Source of the DNA: Agelas oroides
Lineage: Eukaryota > Porifera > Demospongiae > Agelasida > Agelasidae
Assembly: GCA_949130485.1 (NCBI GenBank)
Contig: OX422183.1
Coordinates: forward strand, 21,569,202 to 21,633,201
DNA length: 64,000 bases
Reading direction: 5' to 3'
In this document: one piece after another, positions 48,789-61,146 of the stretch
How the letters are laid out: every line of letters starts with the position of its first letter
Numbering within the stretch: position 1 is the first letter of the stretch
Made by a program: the position numbers and the translations under genes
The notes under the pieces: generated by a model
Database searches by the model: none
What the model was told of the DNA's origin: nothing
Seen by the model: the letters and a program-made list of their open reading frames with translations, nothing else

Positions 48789-51700
48789 TTAAATCTTGGT
48801 GTCATCCGGTTTATCGCTATCCAAAATCTCTACCTCGGCACTTTCAACATGCTGCTTACAGACCTCATTTGCCTTGAGCTCTACCCCATTTTCTTTCCAT
48901 TGAGAGGAAGACGCATGTTTTTCTGAATCATTACTCTGTTCCGGCATCTGCTCTGTCTCTTTTAGTTCAGGTGATCCGAGGTCATTGCTGGGAATGACTA
49001 AGGGGTTTGCAACATTGATATTTGATGTACTACTCTTCTTTTGGATTGTATTGCTTCCAGAGCTGCTGTATTTGGTCTTTGATGAATACAGTGATTTAGA
49101 CTTATAGCGGCCATGTGCACGAGAGAGCAGCTCTAACCAAGACTCTCGGGCATCTTTGCTAAACACACAGAAGAAAAGGCAGATAAAGAAACCCTGAAAA
49201 GCATTGAGGAGCACAAAGAGAACTTGGAAGGCGGTGGAGGCTCTAGCATCTCCAAACCCAGTAACAGTAAGTGCACCAAAGAGCCACGTCAGACCAAAGA
49301 GGAACATGACACCTGCAGTACTGATGAGCAGTCTGATGGCAGTTTTCTTGTCCATTTGTTCTTTGGTACGACCAAGTGTGTTCCGGGTGTGCTTGTGATC
49401 ACCATGACAAAGATGACAACATTAAAGATCAGGATGGCAAAGATGGGGCCCAGGAAGGTAGCAAAGAATACTGCAGGATCAGAGATGAAGCAGCTATAGA
49501 TGAAGGAGAGAGAACAATCACTTGCATTTCAGAGTACGAGTGTCATACATGTATTGTGCTGTTCATTCATCAACTTACAATCCTGGAATGTCTGTTGTGG
49601 GCCTGCGTACAAGAAGATCTCTGCTGACTACATCTGAGAGGTCTACAGCCATTGGGATCACCACAGGAATGATCGGTACCACTGAATAACAAGACAGAGG
49701 AAGGTGAAGTTTGTGCTAGAATCAGACAGTGTGGTGGAGAGAACCTCTTGCAAAGGGTATCAAATGCAATTTGGTGGGCCGGGCAAAACTATCCTCCTTG
49801 TGGGTAAGAGGCTAATGTATATAGGAGTGCATGGCTCAATTGCTGTTATACATTTCACTTACACCAGCAGACAAGTGAGACGGCTATAATGAATCTGGTG
49901 GTGATACGAGTGAACACAATGACCAGCTTTTGGAGCATGAGCACAGCCTCTGCTCCCATCCACATCACAGCCACCAGTGTAAAGTAGTGGATTAGAACCG
50001 ACACCAACACACAGCCTCCGTACACATGTGTTTGCTCAATACCACACACAAAGATGAACAGCATGCAAAATAAAGCTATGCAGAGCTGAATGTGAAACTT
50101 GGTGGCATCTCGCTCACGGAGTTTCCTGAATGTTTAGACAGAAGCTTATCGTAAGTTCTCAACAGGGAACATAACAGTTCTGGGTCCAGTTCTCAACCAA
50201 CACTCACTTGAACAGAAGCAAGGTGACAATGGTGGCAATAATGCCAATGAGGGAAAGGACCACTCCAATAATGGTGAGTGCTGCCAGTGGTGCATATATA
50301 GGCAATTGACAGTCCTGAAACCTTGAGCAGATATCCTGGATGTCAGATGAATAACAGATCTTGCCATTCTTATCCTCAAAACATATAGTCTATATGCAAC
50401 ACAATTTGTACTAACCAAAAGGATTGCAAAGTTGGTGAGGTGGGTGCAGTTGCAGGTCACAATACCTCTATTCACTTCCACTGTCTCACATCCCTCTGTC
50501 GTCCACTCTGTGTAACAATTTGAGCAGTGGTTAAGATTAATAATACAATAACAATATAATACTGAGTTCATACGTTTTAGATCAAAATCCCAAGAGGCAC
50601 ACCGAGGCTGTCTACTTGTTACATTCTGCATAGGAGAATTGTACATGTAAATCACACCTGTGTTGCAAGTAATCACCAGATTCTTTTATGCAATACATAC
50701 ACTTCATCCAAGTTATCAAAGCTCATACTGGAGAGAGATTCTCAAGCTAAACAGCTCAATATCTGCCCAATCCTTGTCTCACATCTGCTCATGCACATAT
50801 TAAAACATATAAAAACATTTGGGTTACTTCAACCATATTTTGGTCATCTTAGTTGCATGCCTGTTGTGTAAGTGAAACATTAGCTATGAACTTCATCAAG
50901 GTATGCTTACAGTTTGAATCAAAGTGTAGTTGAGAAGCTTCTCCCTTTTGTTAAATTAGGATCATCTTGCAGAAAGCCTATAAATCAGCATTTCTGGTAA
51001 GGTTTGGTGTTTCTTAGATCCTACACATCCGCCCTTGGAGGAGTTCATGGTTATCCAGGAATGTAGCCAAATAGCTAGGCTTTCTGCAAGAAGATCCTAA
51101 GTTAACAAAAAGGAGAAGCATTTCAACTACACTTAAGCTTTCAATCAAATTGGAAGCATCCCTTGAAGTTTGTAACGTGTCACGTACACAACAGGCATGC
51201 AACTGAGATGACCATAATATGTTGAAGTAACCCAAATGTTTTTACGGTTTATATATATATACAACCACTTCTTGCATATACTATTTCTGTCACTCACCCC
51301 AAGTTCATTCAACCGTAACAAGATTCTCACAGGTTCTGCCAGTCCACTAAAACTCAACTGTAGCCCTACTGTAGCTGCAAGTACTGGACTGCCTACAACA
51401 GTTGTAACTGTGGCATTTGTCTTCTTATCTACCTCTGTTGCATTTGCGACTGGAAAAAGCACTCCAGTGTCATAAACAATGTAAAAGCTCCCAATGTTGT
51501 CAAGGTCTGTGGTCGATTGGAAAAGGGAAGCTGGTAGAAAGGCAGCTGCAGTTTCATTCTCATTGAGGGTGTTAATGTTAGTACTTCTAGTCAGATCAGT
51601 ACTTCTAGTCAGATCAGTAGATGAAAAGCTTCTGCCAGATTCCGCCAGTTCAGTTTGTGGAACCTATAACAAGGATGAAAACAATCTCAACACAGCCACA

Positions 51701-54700
51701 GTTTAGCCTCATTCCCAGGCTCTCCTCTCGCCCTGACGATAAATATAGTGAATTGAATCATCAAAAGTATGCACCCCTAATGTCAACTGTGGCCAGCCTT
51801 GTTCCCAGGCTCTCCCCTCTCCCCCTCCCTTTTTATTTTTCATCAATATCACTATAATCAGAGAACTCCCAGCATGTCTCGAGCCTCAGAGAGAAGATAG
51901 ATAGGTTCTTTTCTCATTTACTACATGGCTAGTTGTCATGTTCTCTCACATGGAGATGGAGTCCATATTCCCTGATGGTAGGCTGCCTCAGTTTGGTAAG
52001 CACCCTTGCTACTGGATCTGTACACCAGCTTGCTATTCTAAGTCAGATATTTAGCTAGCTACATTAATCAATCTTGCTATTTGCTACTCAAGGAACAGCC
52101 AAAGATGTATGATACATGTGCCACCATTGCACATATATAGATGGCATGTAACCCACTGTTTTGCATGGTAGAAAAAGTGCTAGGTCTGTGATGCATGAAC
52201 TTTCTGTACATGAAGAATAACAATTACAATCAAACCCACCGACTCAGCAGCAAAGAGAATGTTGTTTGTCATGAAAGAAAAGGTCGCATTTTTTGGCTGT
52301 TGTGCAAACACACTCACAATCTCCTCAAAGAAAAACACAATGCTGTGAGGATGGAGCAAGGAAAGAGTTAATCAAGGGACTAGTCTAGCTATTATACTGG
52401 TGGCATGTTGTGTGGGTGGATCAAAGTACTGCCTGATCAAAGTACTGATCAAATATTATGCCAGAAGCACTACGCAAACATGAGGTTCATATTTGCATAG
52501 TGCTTCTGGCATAATATATATAATGTAGTCTACAGATAGAGTACCTCCGATGTCACATGTAGCTAGCTAAATATCTGACTTAGAATAGGGCTTCGCTGCA
52601 TTACCTGTAGCTGTACTGCAAACCACCAAGAACTGCCAGAAGTTACTTTGAATGTGCTCGTTTCAAGCAGCCACAAATAAGTGATTGTATCTTGCCACTC
52701 AGGTAATATCTCAGCTGCAGCTCCCATTTTTGTGTACATGCAATAACAGTTACTAATACTTATTCAAATAGACAGGAGCCAATGGGGAAACATTTTAGGC
52801 ACATGTAGTAATTACCCCCAAGATGCAACTTAAAGGACCCGCGTAATATAAATATAATCCAATATAATACACAGGCCAGAGGAAGCGTTGGACATCCAAT
52901 CTGAGTTGATATTCGTTAATGGCATGGTGCACTTACCCCAGGAATGGTACACCAACAATTCTCCCTTCACCAGCTACACCACCGTCACAATTCTCCCTTC
53001 ACCAGCTACACCACCGTCACCCCTCACAGCGACTCCCGAAGCGATTTTCCAGCTTACGTGACGTCACACATTCAATATACCTATACATATAAAAACCTTT
53101 CCTATGCGTATAGAGCGTGCTACTGCGCTTCGGCCTTCAGGCTAATATTACGCGCGTAATGCGCGAGTATATTATATAAAGCAGGTGAAGGCGTGCCTTG
53201 CTATTCACGATTGATAAACTGATGTTTGGCTCCTCCCTTGAGGGTAAAGCTTTTTTAAGAAGCCACAAAACTCTGAACTCTAAGGCTTTCTACTTCAGGC
53301 AAATTTGCAGCGCAAAATCCTGATCTCTACTTCAGGTCTTGTAGCTAAGTAGCAGTGAACTTTGTTTTCCTAAAGCCTACTAACAAACATTTTACCTACG
53401 TATAGCACTGAACTCTCAAGTGTTCGAGCCAAGGTAAACCTGCAGCACTAACCTCTTATGAACATCTTGGGGTGCGGTTACTTTGCTCGTTGATATTCTT
53501 CTGAGAATATTGTAAGGTAGAAATATTTCTACCTTTGGGATTGCTACTCATGTGGCACACTCAGACAGCAACAAACTTGTACAATATAATCTTCATACAA
53601 TTAATGGTGATATTCTGTTTCCAGACTACTCACTTTGAGGCATTTGTTCGCAGCTCATCCTCATCCCACTGCTGCAGGCCCCCCAGTATGTTGATCAGGT
53701 CCTGCACTGTCTGAAGAGGTAAAAGAAGGTGGGTTGAAACTATTGTTATTTAGCTACTAGCAAGCAAGATAGCAGTGGACGTACGCCATCTTCAACGATG
53801 ATGGTGCTATTGATGAGCGCTGCAGACCTTGCAAAAACAGCTGCAACAATGGCAAGGTTGCTTGTTGTCTGTTTTGACTCACAAATAGCTGCACCCCTCA
53901 CTGGCCCACTTAGACTTGAAAGAACGTTATCATTGTTGTCAAGTGTAATGTTATCCTGTATATATGTATGTGTTGATGAGCATGTACATCATGAACGCCA
54001 TATATATACAGTACCGTAAAATTGGGATATTAAGCACCGGTGCCTATTTTCCAAATTAGCAGACCAAATGGGTGCTTATAATCGTGGGGTACTTATATTC
54101 ATGGGGTGCTAATAAACACATGTAATATTCCCGTGGTGTACAGTTGTGTGGAAACAGATTAGCTATAGGCCTAGAGATTTTTTCCTGTTAATTCCTGTCT
54201 CATGCTTGTAGCTTTTCTAGAACCAGAGATACAGTCAGCAATCAATTGAACATTGCCAATCCCGCCCACCAACATAAAGCGCTTGGAACAAACATTGTGA
54301 GAGGTTTTGCTAATTCCTGGATATGTTTTATCAAGAGGCCTTGCCTAAATTTTTGTTTTTACCCCATGTCAATAGCTTGTTTACAATGGGAGATAGACAA
54401 TCGTGAAAGTTAGCTACTACGTTTGAAAAGTCGAATCAGTAATTTCACTTCCGTTGGCAAGGTAGCGCGGGTGCCTTTTTATGTGGGGTGCCTCTTATAA
54501 ACACGATGTGGTTGAATCAAAATGGGTGCCTATATTCATGGGGTGCTTATTTTCTATGGGTGCTTATTATCCCGATTTTACGGTATGTTAGGCATTACTA
54601 GGACCATGCAGACCCCCTGCATAGACACTCACAACATTGATGGAACTGAAAGGGGTACAGAGAGATAGGTCCACACTTTGAGGTGATTCCTGCATATCAG

Positions 54701-57251
54701 ACAGACTACAAGCTCTGATGAGATCATCACAACGGAGGGACCGAGTATCTGGCCAGGAGAGAAATAAACTTGATCTGTGATATCTGATTCACAAACTGCA
54801 GGTGTTAATCATGAGTTGGAGTAATGTGCGTGTGTTAAGGTGTTAGGCAATAGCATATAGTCTGCCATGAAAAGGGTAAGAAACATTATAACTAACACTC
54901 AAGTAAGTCAATTCAGTTGGCTCAGAATCTTCTGAGCTGTCTAGAACCAGCAATGATACTATAGTTTTCTGTGCAAATTATGTATTGCAAGTGAAAAATG
55001 CTGCAGAGCTCAAAGAGAATGAGATTAGAGCACGCAGTAATAGGCCAAGGACAATATAACATGTGGATGGCCACTTAGATACAACATACTAAAATGGCAC
55101 TGCTAGTGTAGTCACAGGATCACTTGTGATAACACACTCTTCTGTGAGTAACTTGTGTCATGAAAAATATCAAGTGTCAGATCAAGCACGAATGAAGAAG
55201 GTTTTGAGAAATGGCATAACCCATGGCCAGGCTTCCAAAGGGACACCATGCAGCTCCTCTGAGCCAGGCAGTGTACACCCTGGAACACAAACAAACCCTT
55301 CATCTAGATTGTTTAATTAAGTCTTTGTAGTTAGCTATGTTTTGTTGTTTTAACTGTAGTTGGCTTGCCAAGCACAAGATATTTGTCCTGATTATGAATA
55401 TGATGATACATTTCCTCACCCCAAAAGGTGGCAGGGATTCTCTTACTAGTTTCATGGCTTCTAGTGGGTCACCACCAACAATGCTGTTCTGCCAACTGTA
55501 GTACCTTCTCTTGTGGAAATTCGATGTCACCTGGCTTGGCAAATTCATATATAAGGACAAGTTGGATGCAATACCCTGTGAGCCATGTAGCTACTACAGC
55601 TCTGCTTTTGTCCCCAAATGGCCTCAGAAGCAATCTCAGAGCATCTAATTTCTAAAAATTTCCTGGGGGAGCATGCCCCCAGACCCCCCTACAATTGCAT
55701 GCTTATGCATATAAACATACACATATTCATGTAACCCCGCTTCTGAAAATCCTGGCTACGGGCCTGCAAAAGCAGAGGAGGGAAAGCCTGGCATATGTTT
55801 CCTAATTGGATTTCAAAGTTTTTTCTTACATCTTGTGGTTTCAGTATAAGAGCGGATAGAGTGCATCGCTAATATACACAACTGCAACAATATATACCAC
55901 AACTCACTGTCTGTGTCAATAATAGTGATCTCAATAGTGTCCAGACAAATTTCTCCTAACAGTGGGGTGAATGGTGGTATAAACCTTAGGCGGACCATCT
56001 GATTTGGTTCCGGAGCAATGTTGTCCCTTGTAAAGGTAACATGGACAATTGCAGGTGTGGTTTGTGTGACACGGATCGATGTTGGAGTCAGATGAAAGTC
56101 GCTGCTTTCTGTAAAACAGACCATAACATTTGATTTTGAGGAGGAGGGGGGGGGAGGGGGGGGGGGGGGGGAGGGGGGGATCTCTACATGATATTTGGCA
56201 CTCTCAATAGTTGGCTAAGTAGCTAGTAACTAGATGAAAATTGTCTTACCAGTTGAACCAACTGGGGTAGCCTGAATAGTATAACCTCTGTTTCCAGCAT
56301 TGAGAGTATTAGCGCCCTTTGTGTATCCAACAAAAAACTGGTAGCTTTCTGTCTGCTCTGGACCTTCAAAACTTGTCCCATTCAGCCACCCAATAACTGT
56401 GTGGTGTAAGTCAATACTGAACTTAACCAGTAGCTACTCCAAAAAACAAACTCCATGACATTAACTGTAAGATTAGCAATGTAACTCCTCTTACCAATAC
56501 ATTCAGTGCAGTCTTCATCACCATGGAACAGATTAAAAGCAAAACCATTCCTGGCAATGCAACATTCTCGGACGGTTTCTTCATTCAAACTTTCAGGTAG
56601 ATCCATGAAAGGACCATTACAGATGGCACGATCACCAAGGTAGCAGATGAATCCCCAGACATCTCCTGTATAAATCATAAGTTGTGCTGAGGATAATACA
56701 AAATGTTGTTGCTGTGACACATTTTGCTTGTTCTTCCACTTCAGTGTATTGTTGCATTGTTGCCGAATAGTGGGTGATCGAAAACAAAACAGAGTTGGTG
56801 AATACGAGATGTGAATAAAGGATTTATAGGTTATGAGGCCAAAATGGAGGAGCTGCCAGTTACCGGGAGTCAAACCCAGGACATCTCTGGCTTGAGCCGC
56901 CAGTGCTCTGCCACTGAGCCACGACAACCGGACAACCACCAACCCCCATAATCCTCTGTTCATCACTTTCCTCCATTTTCGCCTCATAACATGTAAATTC
57001 CTTTAGTTCCAGTGTGAGGCAAGATGCTCTGAGCATGAGATGTGAAGTCTAACAATGACTAGCATGGCACTAAAAAAATAAATATGTACACACTAGTCTA
57101 ATCAAAAGTCTACATTGCTTCTCCTAGCCTGGCAAATTCACATCATTCAATACATCATCACACAATGTGAAATAAAATGGTAAATTACAATCAATAGCTA
57201 ACCTATTACTGCAAGCAGCAGTAGAAAGATGACCATGAGCCTCTTTTCCAT
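48789..57251 (-). CDS. Adhesion GPCR paralogue 2 (apparent one-base frameshift before TM6)
   Basis: Exons, 5' to 3': 57203-57251 (signal, MEKRLMVIFLLLLAVIG), 56495-56665 (Cys-rich, VRECCIARNGFAF ... CTECI), 56250-56396, 55908-56108 (Calx-beta-like, ending IEITIIDTD), 54633-54774 (hormone-receptor-motif-like, degenerate), 53785-53955, 53634-53710, 52240-52342, 51298-51663 (GAIN), 50574-50625, 50416-50507 (GPS, CNCTHLTNFAILL), 50208-50335 (TM1), 49863-50125 (TM2-4), 49579-49681 and 48789-49493 (TM5-7, tail). Exon sizes match paralogue 1 from 53955 onward. The GAIN exon is open with a normal GTGAGT donor. In the last exon one base is missing relative to paralogue 1 near 49396, shifting the frame between TM5 and TM6. 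The phase into the 54633 exon is also unresolved. It would be a cell-surface receptor autoproteolysed at His-Leu|Thr. Confidence 0.75.
50808..51250. mobile_element. Foldback element in an intron of adhesion GPCR paralogue 2
   Basis: The left half (about 50808-50985) contains CATTTGGGTTACTTCAACC, GCATGCCTGTTGTGTA and AAGCTTCTCC..GTTAA. The right half (about 51060-51250) contains their complements in reverse order (GTTAACAAAAAGGAGAAGC ... ACAACAGGCATGC ... GAAGTAACCCAAATG). The arms are about 170-190 bp and diverged. Paralogue 1 lacks it at this intron. Confidence 0.75.
52034..52588. repeat. Perfect 31-bp inverted repeats flanking a GAIN exon
   Basis: The arms at 52034-52064 and 52558-52588 (TATTCTAAGTCAGATATTTA and its complement, 31 bp) are exact and enclose the exon at 52240-52342. 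A second hairpin, TATTATGCCAGAAGCACTAC / GTGCTTCTGGCATAATA, lies inside at about 52453-52518. Confidence 0.8.
54012..54585. mobile_element. Inverted-repeat element with TACCGTAAAATTGGGAT ends
   Basis: The left end TACCGTAAAATTGGGATATT and right end ATCCCGATTTTACGGTA (about 27 bp, few mismatches) bound 574 bp, with sub-terminal GGGTGCTTAT-type repeats on both sides. A TA target site is possible. Lies in an intron of adhesion GPCR paralogue 2. Confidence 0.7.
56143..56180 (+). repeat. Poly(G) tract
   Basis: An almost pure G run of about 38 bases with single A interruptions lies in an intron of adhesion GPCR paralogue 2. It has G-quadruplex potential, and assembly length here may be unreliable. 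Confidence 0.9.
56852..56929 (-). repeat. tRNA-like SINE head
   Basis: On the minus strand GTGGCTCAGTGGCAGAGCAC matches an A box and GGGTTTGACTCCC a B box, with an anticodon-like stem CTGGC..GCCAG. The loop lacks T33 and the acceptor ends do not pair. It is the same family as 11621-11693, here in an intron. Confidence 0.6.
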
Positions 57252-58330
57252 GGATGCAGGCTTCTTCCTCCACCACTCAGGTGTTGCTAACAGTCTACAC
57301 TAGTCAATTAAGACTAAGGTGATCCTATCCGATCCGCACCGGGTCAGGTTGTCTAGTCTCTAGTACCACACGTAACCACTATCTCTCCAACCTGGCCGCA
57401 ATCAGGATATTTGTACTAGGAGTACGCATGCGTATGATGCCTCGCGCCGCTCCAAGCGCCATGTGCGGATGGGGCGCGCGGCGCAGGTGTCAGGCGTTGC
57501 TCGTGAGTCCAAAGAGCAGTACAAAACAACGGTAACGTGAAGAGTGAGCCTAAATACCTGGCTTGTGAAGAATCTGCAGTACGTGCTTTCTACTGTTGAA
57601 CTCTTTCTTGCTCTCTTGGCTTCTACGGTGGACTGACCTCTTGGTTTTATTCTTCGTCAGAGTCGCTAGCCGTCGGCTGCGTTCACTCGGCACTCGCTTC
57701 TGCACTTGACTCCGCCAAATACGTACGTTGCGAAGGCCCAGCCGCGCTGTCCTCCCCGTCCTCCGTCGCCATCCCGACTGACCTCAAATTGACATTCCTA
57801 AGTGATACCGCAAACAAAGTTGACATTCCTGAGCGTGACCGACATGTACTTACGTACGTATGTACATTGCGAGAATAGATCCCTCATTCAAAGCCTCGCG
57901 CTAATGCGCTCAGCAATAAGCACCTGTAGTTAAAACAACCAATGAATCTGTTTTACAGTGTCCTGTCCACTTCAGAGTCTCCCATGGCCTTTCTCTCATG
58001 GTTCTTTTAGTGAAGTGCTTACACTTTCAGTTTTAGCTGTAGTTACTGTCAAAGTTGAATTTCCAGTTTTTACAGTTGTTTTTAGTTACTTATTGTTTTG
58101 ATTACTAAAAACCCAACACTTTTACTAAAAATGAGATCAATTCTCAACTTATCGTCCTCACGTAGCTTTGTTTCTAGGCCACATCAAAAAGCCTTGGAAC
58201 AAGGCTAATTAGCTCATGAGTTCAACTCTCACCAGATTAGTTCAAAAAACAACTTACACATTCAAACATTTAGTTGACTTGGTGGGAAATTGATTCCGTA
58301 GGATTCGTGATACCAAGTTGAGCAATGTCA
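57252..58330. other. Upstream region of adhesion GPCR paralogue 2
   Basis: A CpG-rich stretch (about 57430-57790, with GGGGCGCGCGGCGC) lies 200-550 bp upstream of the signal exon and may be the promoter. No gene is recognised. Confidence 0.3.
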
Positions 58331-58470
58331 GATCATGTCAGATCAAAGAGGAACCTATGACAACTCCTTGGTACAGGTGTGTTTGTCTCAATCACCATTA
58401 TGAAATGACAAAGATGGGGCCCAGGAATGCCACCTAAATATACTGTGAGGTCAGAGATGAATCAGCCCAT
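58330..58470 (-). pseudogene. Relic of a third adhesion GPCR final exon
   Basis: Plus-strand text such as CATGTCAGATCAAAGAGGAA, CAAAGATGGGGCCCAGGAAT and GAGGTCAGAGATGAATCAGC matches in order the TM5-TM6 part of the last exons of both paralogues (41440-41650 and 49290-49493), with internal deletions. No open frame remains. It lies upstream of paralogue 2, in the same orientation as the array. Confidence 0.7.
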
Positions 58471-58781
58471 TTATAGCCATTGCAGAAAACCATTACACAA
58501 GTATAGCTTGAATCACTAGCTACCAGTCTCAGCCCAGCCGACTATAATTGTCCTCCCACTCATTCACATGATTGGTCTTGTATCCAGACTCCACCCTCTC
58601 ACCAGGGAAAAGTTAGTCTCGTGTCCAGACCCAACCCAGCTCACAGGCACAAGGCTAAGATCTGGTGACTCTGAGTGTGTTCTTGGGTCAGCAGTCATTT
58701 TGAACAAGCTAACAAAATCTCAATAGCACTACGTCATGCAAACATTGATGAAGTAGGGCTGCATTATTGTAACACACGTAC

Positions 58782-60088
58782 TTTTTGCAAACCCATCGAA
58801 TACATCTGAAACTACCTAACAGTGCTGGTCTACTAGTGGTTCGAACAGATTCGAAACTTTTGAAAAACAGAAAATTCATGTGAAAATACTTTATAGTGGT
58901 GGTCTACTAGTGGTTTGAACAGATTCAAAACTTTCGAAACCCATCGAAATCATCTGAAACTACCTTATAGGCCTGGAACACTAGTGGTTCGAACAGATAC
59001 GAAACTTTTGACACACATCGAATTCATGTGAAAGTACTTTATAGTGGTGGTCTACTAGTGGTGCGAACAGATTCGAAACACATCGAATTCATGTGAAACT
59101 ACCTTCTAGTATTAGTCTACAAGTGGTTCGAGCAGATTCAAAACTTTTGAAACACGTCAAATTCATGTACCTTATAGTGCTGGTCTACTAGTGGTTCGAA
59201 CAGATTCGAATCTTTCGAAACACATCGAATTCATGTGAAAGTACCTTATAGACCTGGTACACTAGTGGTTCGCAAAGATTCGAACTTTCGAAACACATCG
59301 AATACATCTGAAACTACCTAACAGTGCTGGTCTACTAGTGGTTCGAACAGATTTGAAACTTTCGAAACACGTCGAATTCATGTGAAACTACCTTATAGTA
59401 CTAGTCAGCTAGTGGTTCGAACAGATTCAAAACCCATCGAATTCATGCTGGTCTACTAGTGTTTCGAACAGATTCGAATCTCTTCAAACTCATCAAATTC
59501 ATGTGAAATTACCTTATAGTGCTGGTACACTAGTGGTTCAAACAGATTCGAAACTTTCGAAACACATCTAATTCATGTGAAGCTACTACTAGTAACATTC
59601 TAGTGCTGGTCTACTAGTAGTTTGAAAAGATTCGAAACTTTCGAAAGCCATTGAATACATCTGAAACTACTTAACAGTGGTGTTCTACTAGTGGTTCGAA
59701 CAGATTCGAAACTTTCGAAACACATTGAAATCATCTCAAACTACCTAACAGTGCTGGTCTATTAGTGGTTCGAACAGATTCGAAACTTTCGAAACACATC
59801 GAAATCATCTCAAACTACCTAACAGTGGTGTTCTACTAGTGGTTCGAACAGATTCGAAACTTTCGAAACACATCGAAATCATCTCAAACTACCTAACAGT
59901 GCTGGTCTACTAGTGGTTCGAACAGATTCGAAACACATCGAAATCATGTGAAAGTACCTTATAGTGGTGGTCTAGTAGTGGTTCGAACAGATTCGAAACT
60001 TTCGAAACACATCGAAATCATCTCAAACTACCTAACAGTGGTGTTCTACTAGTGGTTTGAACAGATTCGAAACTTTCGAAACACATGT
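58782..60088. repeat. Satellite-like array, ~74-bp unit, about 18 copies
   Basis: The unit core is CTAGTGGTTCGAACAGATTC, then GAAACTTTCGAAACACATCG, then ATTCATGTGAAACTACCTTA. Several units are shortened by internal deletion of the CTTTCGAAA segment, and the 59690-59900 part has near-identical units, which suggests recent homogenisation. It holds many TTCGAA palindromes. Confidence 0.95.
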
Positions 60089-60117
60089 ATTAGAATAGGC
60101 AACACCAGTATTGGGAA

Positions 60118-60795
60118 AAGTCACAAAAAAGTTTGCCAAACGCAAACAAGCACATGTAGGGATGAAATCCTCAAAAACCAACCAAACAAGACGGGAATGA
60201 CACCACAATACTTTTACACCATCCCTACATCTTGTGCCATTTTGCCAAAACTGTGTGTTTGTATTTGTTTTTTAGTTGTGTGTAGAAGAGGGTTGTCTTG
60301 TAGATGGAAGGGTGTGGCGTGGGTGTGTTGTGCATAGTGAGTATGTTGTGTTGTTGGTGGTTGCTACTGAGTGTAGCAGGTATGGTCCAAGTTGTGTGTA
60401 GAAGGTGTGGAGTGAGTGAGGAGTGGTGAGTGTGTGTGTTATGTTGGAATGTGCATTATGTTGTTAAGTTTTATGCCTGTTTAGCATGATAGATATGGGT
60501 TGTCTTGTATACAGGTGGCTGTGAAGTGAGTAGTGGTAATTTTGTAATGCTTTGTGAAGGATGGGTTATTTTGTGAGATAGTTGAATGGAGTGAAGTACT
60601 ATGTTTGTTTGTGGTTGGTGTGGGCTAATAAGTACAAATGTAGAGGGTTTTGTGTTGTGTACAGGTGGCAAAATGGCACAAGATGTAGGGATGGTGTAAA
60701 AGTATTGTGGTGTCATTCCCGTCTTGTTTGGTTGGTTTTTGAGGATTTCATCCCTACATGTGCTTGTTTGCGTTTGGCAAACTTTTTTGTGACTT
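60118..60795. mobile_element. Element with perfect 130-bp inverted repeats
   Basis: The arms at 60118-60247 and 60666-60795 (beginning AAGTCACAAAAAAGTTTGCC) are exact complements over 130 bp and enclose 418 bp of strongly G+T-biased sequence. The G+T bias continues to about 61190, so the structure may be part of a larger unit. The minus-strand frame at 60471-60917 shows no motif. Confidence 0.85.
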
Positions 60796-61146
60796 GTTTC
60801 TGTTGTTTTTTTTTGTTGTTGTTGTGTAACCACACCCCAAGTGAAATGACTTGTTATGTAGTTTATTGTTGATGTTGATGGATTTCTGGAGGATGTTAGC
60901 TGTTTGCACTTATCCACTTGACAATGGAATCATGGGTGTAACTGTTGTCTAATTGGGTATGTGCATGTGTGTGTGAGTGGTTGTTCTAAGGCACTGTGGT
61001 ATATACATGACTGTCTACCTGTTCTGTTGTATGACAGGGTTGTAACACTGTATGTTGTGTGTTGTCCAAGGAACAGTTTCTATAGCTGGTTATACATTGT
61101 GGGCAGGTGTGTGTAGGTTGTGTATGGTGGGTGGCAGGTACATAGG

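Noticed and set aside
58782..60088. Regularly spaced repeats considered as a CRISPR array
   Set aside because: The repeats are contiguous without unique spacers, the genome is animal, and no cas genes are present. It is a tandem satellite.
60471..60917. 148-codon minus-strand frame rich in Thr, Gln and Pro
   Set aside because: It spans one arm of the inverted repeat and the G+T-biased DNA; composition alone explains the lack of stops. No domain is visible.
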